Below, piece by piece: positions 36,572 to 39,739 of a stretch of 39,739 nucleotides of DNA. The notes beneath the pieces were generated by a model. The model saw nothing but the letters and a program-made list of their open reading frames with translations. It made no database searches and was not told the DNA's origin. Each line of letters opens with the position of its first letter. The first letter of the stretch is position 1. Source of the stretch: Utricularia gibba (Eukaryota > Streptophyta > Magnoliopsida > Lamiales > Lentibulariaceae). The stretch lies in contig NEEC01000357.1 in the NCBI GenBank assembly GCA_002189035.1, positions 1 to 39,739 on the forward strand, written 5' to 3'. The position numbers were made by a program, and so were the translations under genes.

Positions 36572-37815
36572 AAAAGCTTGTCGTTTTTGGGCGGGTGATG
36601 TCGTTGTGAACTTCGTTCTGACCCAAGGTTCGGTCTGACTCCTTTGCCACATCGGGTCCTACTCGACGAAAATCGTGATGCAGTTATTGAAGTTAGGATG
36701 TCATGAGCACCCAAAATGGTTTTCTCAACCGCATGCTTTATATTTGATAAGGTGCTCTCGTGGGGCAACGGTATCGAGTAGGAGGTCGAGTCGAGCTCGG
36801 GCCCATAGTCATTTGTAGCTCGGCAAAAAACTTGATGCATTTATTAACGTTGGTTTTAATAGCTGCCTAAATGGTTTTCTCAAGGAAAAGCTTGTCGTTT
36901 TTGGGCGGGTGATGTCGTTGTGAACTTCGTTCTGACCCAAGGTTCGGTCTGTCTCCTTTGCCAAATCTGGTCCTACTCGACGAAAATCGTGATGCAGTTA
37001 TTGAAGTTAGGATTTCATGAGCACCCAAAATGGTTTCTCAACCATGCTTTATATTTGAGGAGGCTCTCGTGGGGCAACGGTATCGAGAGGTCGAGTCGAG
37101 CTCGGTCCCAGAGTCATTTGTAGCCCGGCAAAAAAATTGATGCATTTATTAACGTTGGTTTATTAGGCTGCCTACATAGTTTTCAAGGAAAAGCTTGTCG
37201 TTTCTGGGCGGGTGATGTCTTTTGGAACTTCGTTCTGACCAAGGTTCGGTCTGACTCCTTTGCCACATCGGGTCCTACTCGACGAAAATCGTGATGCAGT
37301 TATTGAAGTTAGGATATCATGAGCACCCAAAATGGTTTTCTCAACCGCATGCTTTATATTTGATAAGGCACTCTCGTGGGCAACGGTATCGAGCAGGAGG
37401 TCGAGTCGAGCTCGGGCCAAGAGTCATTTGTAGCCCGGCAAAAAAATTGATGCATTTATTAACGTTCGGCTTTATTAGGCTGCCTACATAGTTTCTCAAG
37501 GAAAAGCTTGTCGTTTCTACGCGGGTGATGTCGTTGGAACTTCGTTCGGACCCAAGGTTCTGTCTGACTCCTTTGCCACATCGGGTCCTACTCGACGAAA
37601 ATCGTGATGCAGTTATTGAAGTTAGGATGTCATGAGCACCCAAAATGGTTTTCTCAACCGCATGCTTTATATTTGAGGAGGCGCTCTCGTGGGGCAACGG
37701 TATCGAGCAGGAGGTCGAGTCGAGCTCGGGCCCATAGTCATTTGTAGCTCGGCAAAAAACTTGATGCATTTATTAACGTTGGTTTTAATAGGCCGCCTAC
37801 ATGGTTTTCTCAAGG
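36572..37815. repeat. 4-monomer higher-order repeat, distal series copy 2 (1244 bp)
   Basis: Units are at 36572 (E-like: GATAAGGTGC, GAGTAGG, but GATGTCG), 36886 (F: GTCTGTCTCC, CCAAATCTGG, TTTCATG, GAGGAGGCTCTCG), 37189 (G: GATGTCTTTTGGAAC, ATATCATG, AAGGCACTCTCG) and 37502 (H: TTCTACGCGGG, GGTTCTGTC, GATGTCATG). Confidence 0.75.
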
Positions 37816-39048
37816 AAAAGCTTGTCGTTTTTGGGCGGGTGATGTCGTTGTGAACTTCGTTCTGACCCAAGGTTCGGTCTGACTCCTTTGCCACATCGGG
37901 TCCTACTCGACGAAAATCGTGATGCAGTTATTGAAGTTAGGATGTCATGAGCACCCAAAATGGTTTTCTCAACCGCATGCTTTATATTTGATAAGGCGCT
38001 CTCGTGGGGCAACGGTATCGAGCAGGAGGTCGAGTCGAGCTCGGGCCCATAGTCATTTGTAGCTCGGCAAAAAACTTGATGCATTTATTAACGTTGGTTT
38101 TAATAGGCTGCCTAATGGTTTTCTCAAGGAAAAGCTTGTCGTTTTTGGGCGGGTGATGTCGTTGTGAACTTCGTTCTGACCCAAGGTTCGGTCTGTCTCC
38201 TTTGCCAAATCGGTCCTACTCGACGAAAATCGTGATGCAGTTATTGAAGTTAGGATTTCATGAGCACCCAAAATGGTTTCTCAACGCATGCTTTATATTT
38301 GAGGAGGCTCTCGTGGGGCAACGGTATCGAGCAGGAGGTCGAGTCGAGCTCGGGCCCATAGTCATTTGTAGCTCGGCAAAAAATTGATGCATTTATTAAC
38401 GTTGGTTTAATAGGCTGCCTACATGTTTTCTCAAGGAAAAGCTTGTCGTTTTGGGGGTGATGTTTTTGGAACTTCGTTCTGACCCAAGGTTCGGTCTGAC
38501 CTTTGCCACATCGGTCCTACTCGACGAAAATCGTGATGCAGTTATTGAAGTTAGGATATCATGAGCACCCAAAATGGTTTTCTCAACCGCATGCTTTTAT
38601 TTGATAAGGCGCTCTCGTGGGCAACGGTATCGAGCAGAGGTCGAGTCGAGCTCGGGCCCAGAGTCATTTGTAGCCCGGCAAAAAAATTGATGCATTTATT
38701 AACGTTCGGTTTATTAGGCTGCCTACATAGTTTCTCAAGGAAAAGCTTGTCGTTTCTGGCGGGTGATGTCGTTGGAACTTCGTTCGGACCCAAGGTTCTG
38801 TCTGACTCCTTTGCCACATCGGGTCCTACTCGACGAAAATCGTGATGCAGTTATTGAAGTTAGGATGTCATGAGCACCCAAAATGGTTTTCTCAACCGCA
38901 TGCTTTATATTGAGGAGGCGCTCTCGTGGGGCAACGGTATCGAGCAGGAGGTCGAGTCGAGCTCGGGCCCAGAGTCATTTGTAGCCCGGCAAAAAATTGA
39001 TGCATTTATTAACGTTGGTTTATTAGGCTGCCTACATAGTTTCTCAAG
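37816..39048. repeat. 4-monomer higher-order repeat, distal series copy 3 (1233 bp)
   Basis: Units are at 37816 (E-like: GATAAGGCGC), 38130 (F: GTCTGTCTCC, CCAAATCGG, TTTCATG), 38437 (G: GATGTTTTTGGAAC, ATATCATG) and 38741 (H: TTTCTGGCGGG, GGTTCTGTC, GATGTCATG). Several small deletions are present in G. Confidence 0.7.
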
Positions 39049-39739
39049 AAAAGCTTGTCGTTTCTGGCGGGTGATGTCGTTGGGAACTTCGTTCTGACCC
39101 AAGGTTCTGTCTGACTCCTTTGCCACATCGGGTCCTACTCGACGAAAATCGTGATGCAGTTATTGAAGTTAGGATGTCATGAGCACCCAAAATGGTTTTC
39201 TCAACCGCATGCTTTATATTTGAAGGCGCTCTCGTGGGGCAACGGTATCGAGCAGGAGGTCGAGTCGAGCTCGGGCCCATAGTCATTTGTAGCTCGGCAA
39301 AAAACTTGATGCATTTATTAACGGTTGGTTTTAATAGGCTGCCTAAATGGTTTTCTCAAGGAAAAGCTTGTCGTTTTTGGGCGGGTGATGTCGTTGTGAA
39401 CTTCGTTCTGACCCAAGGTTCGGTCTGACTCCTTTGCCACATCGGGTCCTACTCGACGAAAAATCGTGATGCAGTTATTGAAGTTAGGATGTCATGAGCA
39501 CCCAAAATGGTTTTCTCAACCGCATGCTTTATATTGATAAGGTGCTCTCTCGTGGGGCAACGGTATCGAGTAGGAGGTCGAGTCGAGCTCGGGCCCATAG
39601 TCATTTGTAGCTCGGCAAAAAACTTGATGCATTTATTAACGGTTGGTTTTAATAGGCTGCCTAAATGGTTTCTCAAGGAAAAGCTTGTCGTTTTTGGGCG
39701 GGTGATGTCGTTGTGAACTTCGTTCTGACCCAAGGTTCG
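39049..39739. repeat. Terminal monomers, array continues past the window
   Basis: An additional H-like unit (39049; TTTCTGGCGGG, GGGAAC, GGTTCTGTC) is followed by an E-like unit (39362; GATAAGGTGC, GAGTAGG) and the first 61 bases of the next unit (39679). The extra H-like monomer breaks strict 4-mer phase. The sequence stops inside the GGTTCGG block, so the array extends beyond the edge. Confidence 0.85.

Larger units (their letters stand above)
1..39739. repeat. Satellite DNA array, ~310-bp monomer, 128 complete units
   Basis: The entire window is built from one tandemly repeated unit. Successive AAAAGCTT motifs lie 293-322 bp apart, with 128 intervals between positions 11 and 39679 (mean 309.9 bp). 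All units have the same orientation and no unrelated sequence interrupts them. Motifs present in nearly every unit, in order from the HindIII site, are GATGTCGTTG, GGTTCGGTCTG, ACGAAAATCGT, GATGCAGTTATTG, the SphI site GCATGC, GTGGGGCAACGG, GTCGAGTCGAGCTCGG (SacI, often followed by ApaI GGGCCC), an A-tract of 4-8 bases, and ATGCAT (NsiI). Both ends of the window cut through the array, so its true size is larger. The pattern is that of eukaryotic satellite DNA. Ribosomal spacer sub-repeats are less likely because nearly 40 kb passes without any rRNA gene. Confidence 0.97.

Noticed and set aside
1-39739. CRISPR array, because of the regular spacing
   Set aside because: The full ~310-bp unit is repeated with no unique spacers, and unit size is far above that of CRISPR repeats.
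1-39739. Telomere repeats or an inserted transposable element
   Set aside because: No tandem TTTAGGG/TTAGGG run, long terminal repeat, terminal inverted repeat or target-site duplication was seen, and every stretch can be assigned to a monomer.
1-39739. Ribosomal intergenic spacer sub-repeats
   Set aside because: No rRNA gene or promoter sequence appears in nearly 40 kb, longer than usual spacers. A short window cannot fully exclude it.

Overview
The whole window is one uninterrupted head-to-tail tandem array (satellite DNA) with a repeat unit of about 310 bp. I found no protein-coding gene, RNA gene, transposable element or unique sequence. Taking the conserved AAAAGCTT (HindIII) motif as the phase marker, I located 129 phase positions, from base 11 to base 39679. 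They define 128 complete units with a mean length of 309.9 bp (range about 293-322), all in one orientation. Many open reading frames of 60-190 codons exist on both strands, but they are periodic by-products of the repeat.

Each unit is itself an old head-to-tail duplication of a sub-unit of about 155-158 bp. A 13-base motif (ATGGTTTTCTCAA) and a series of weaker anchors (TCGT, AAC, CG.C.AAAA, GATGCA.TTATT) recur at a constant offset of 155-158 bp inside the monomer. The present repeat is therefore an A+B dimer that was later amplified.

The layout has four parts. (1) 1-17236 is an irregular array of shortened units (mean about 307.6 bp) with many small deletions and only patchy higher-order structure. 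(2) 17237-26.6 kb has a clear higher-order repeat (HOR): a 13-monomer, 4.06-kb block occurs twice in tandem (17549-21608 and 21609-25678). (3) 26.6-31.6 kb holds three tandem copies of a 4-monomer HOR of 1.24-1.26 kb (types E-F-G-H), flanked by two copies of a divergent monomer lying 15 monomers apart. (4) 31.6-39.7 kb is a mixed block followed by three more 4-monomer HOR copies. Chimeric monomers at block joins look like products of unequal crossover.

Host: a large, pure satellite array with a nucleosome-scale sub-unit, HORs and no interruptions points to a eukaryotic chromosome, at a centromeric, pericentromeric or subtelomeric site. The unit length and the SacI site in nearly every unit recall plant subtelomeric satellites (from memory, the SacI/X43.1-type family of Silene, about 313 bp). 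I cannot confirm identity without a search, so the species and the chromosomal location remain open. Nothing here encodes a multi-gene system. The interest lies in the array's evolutionary structure.
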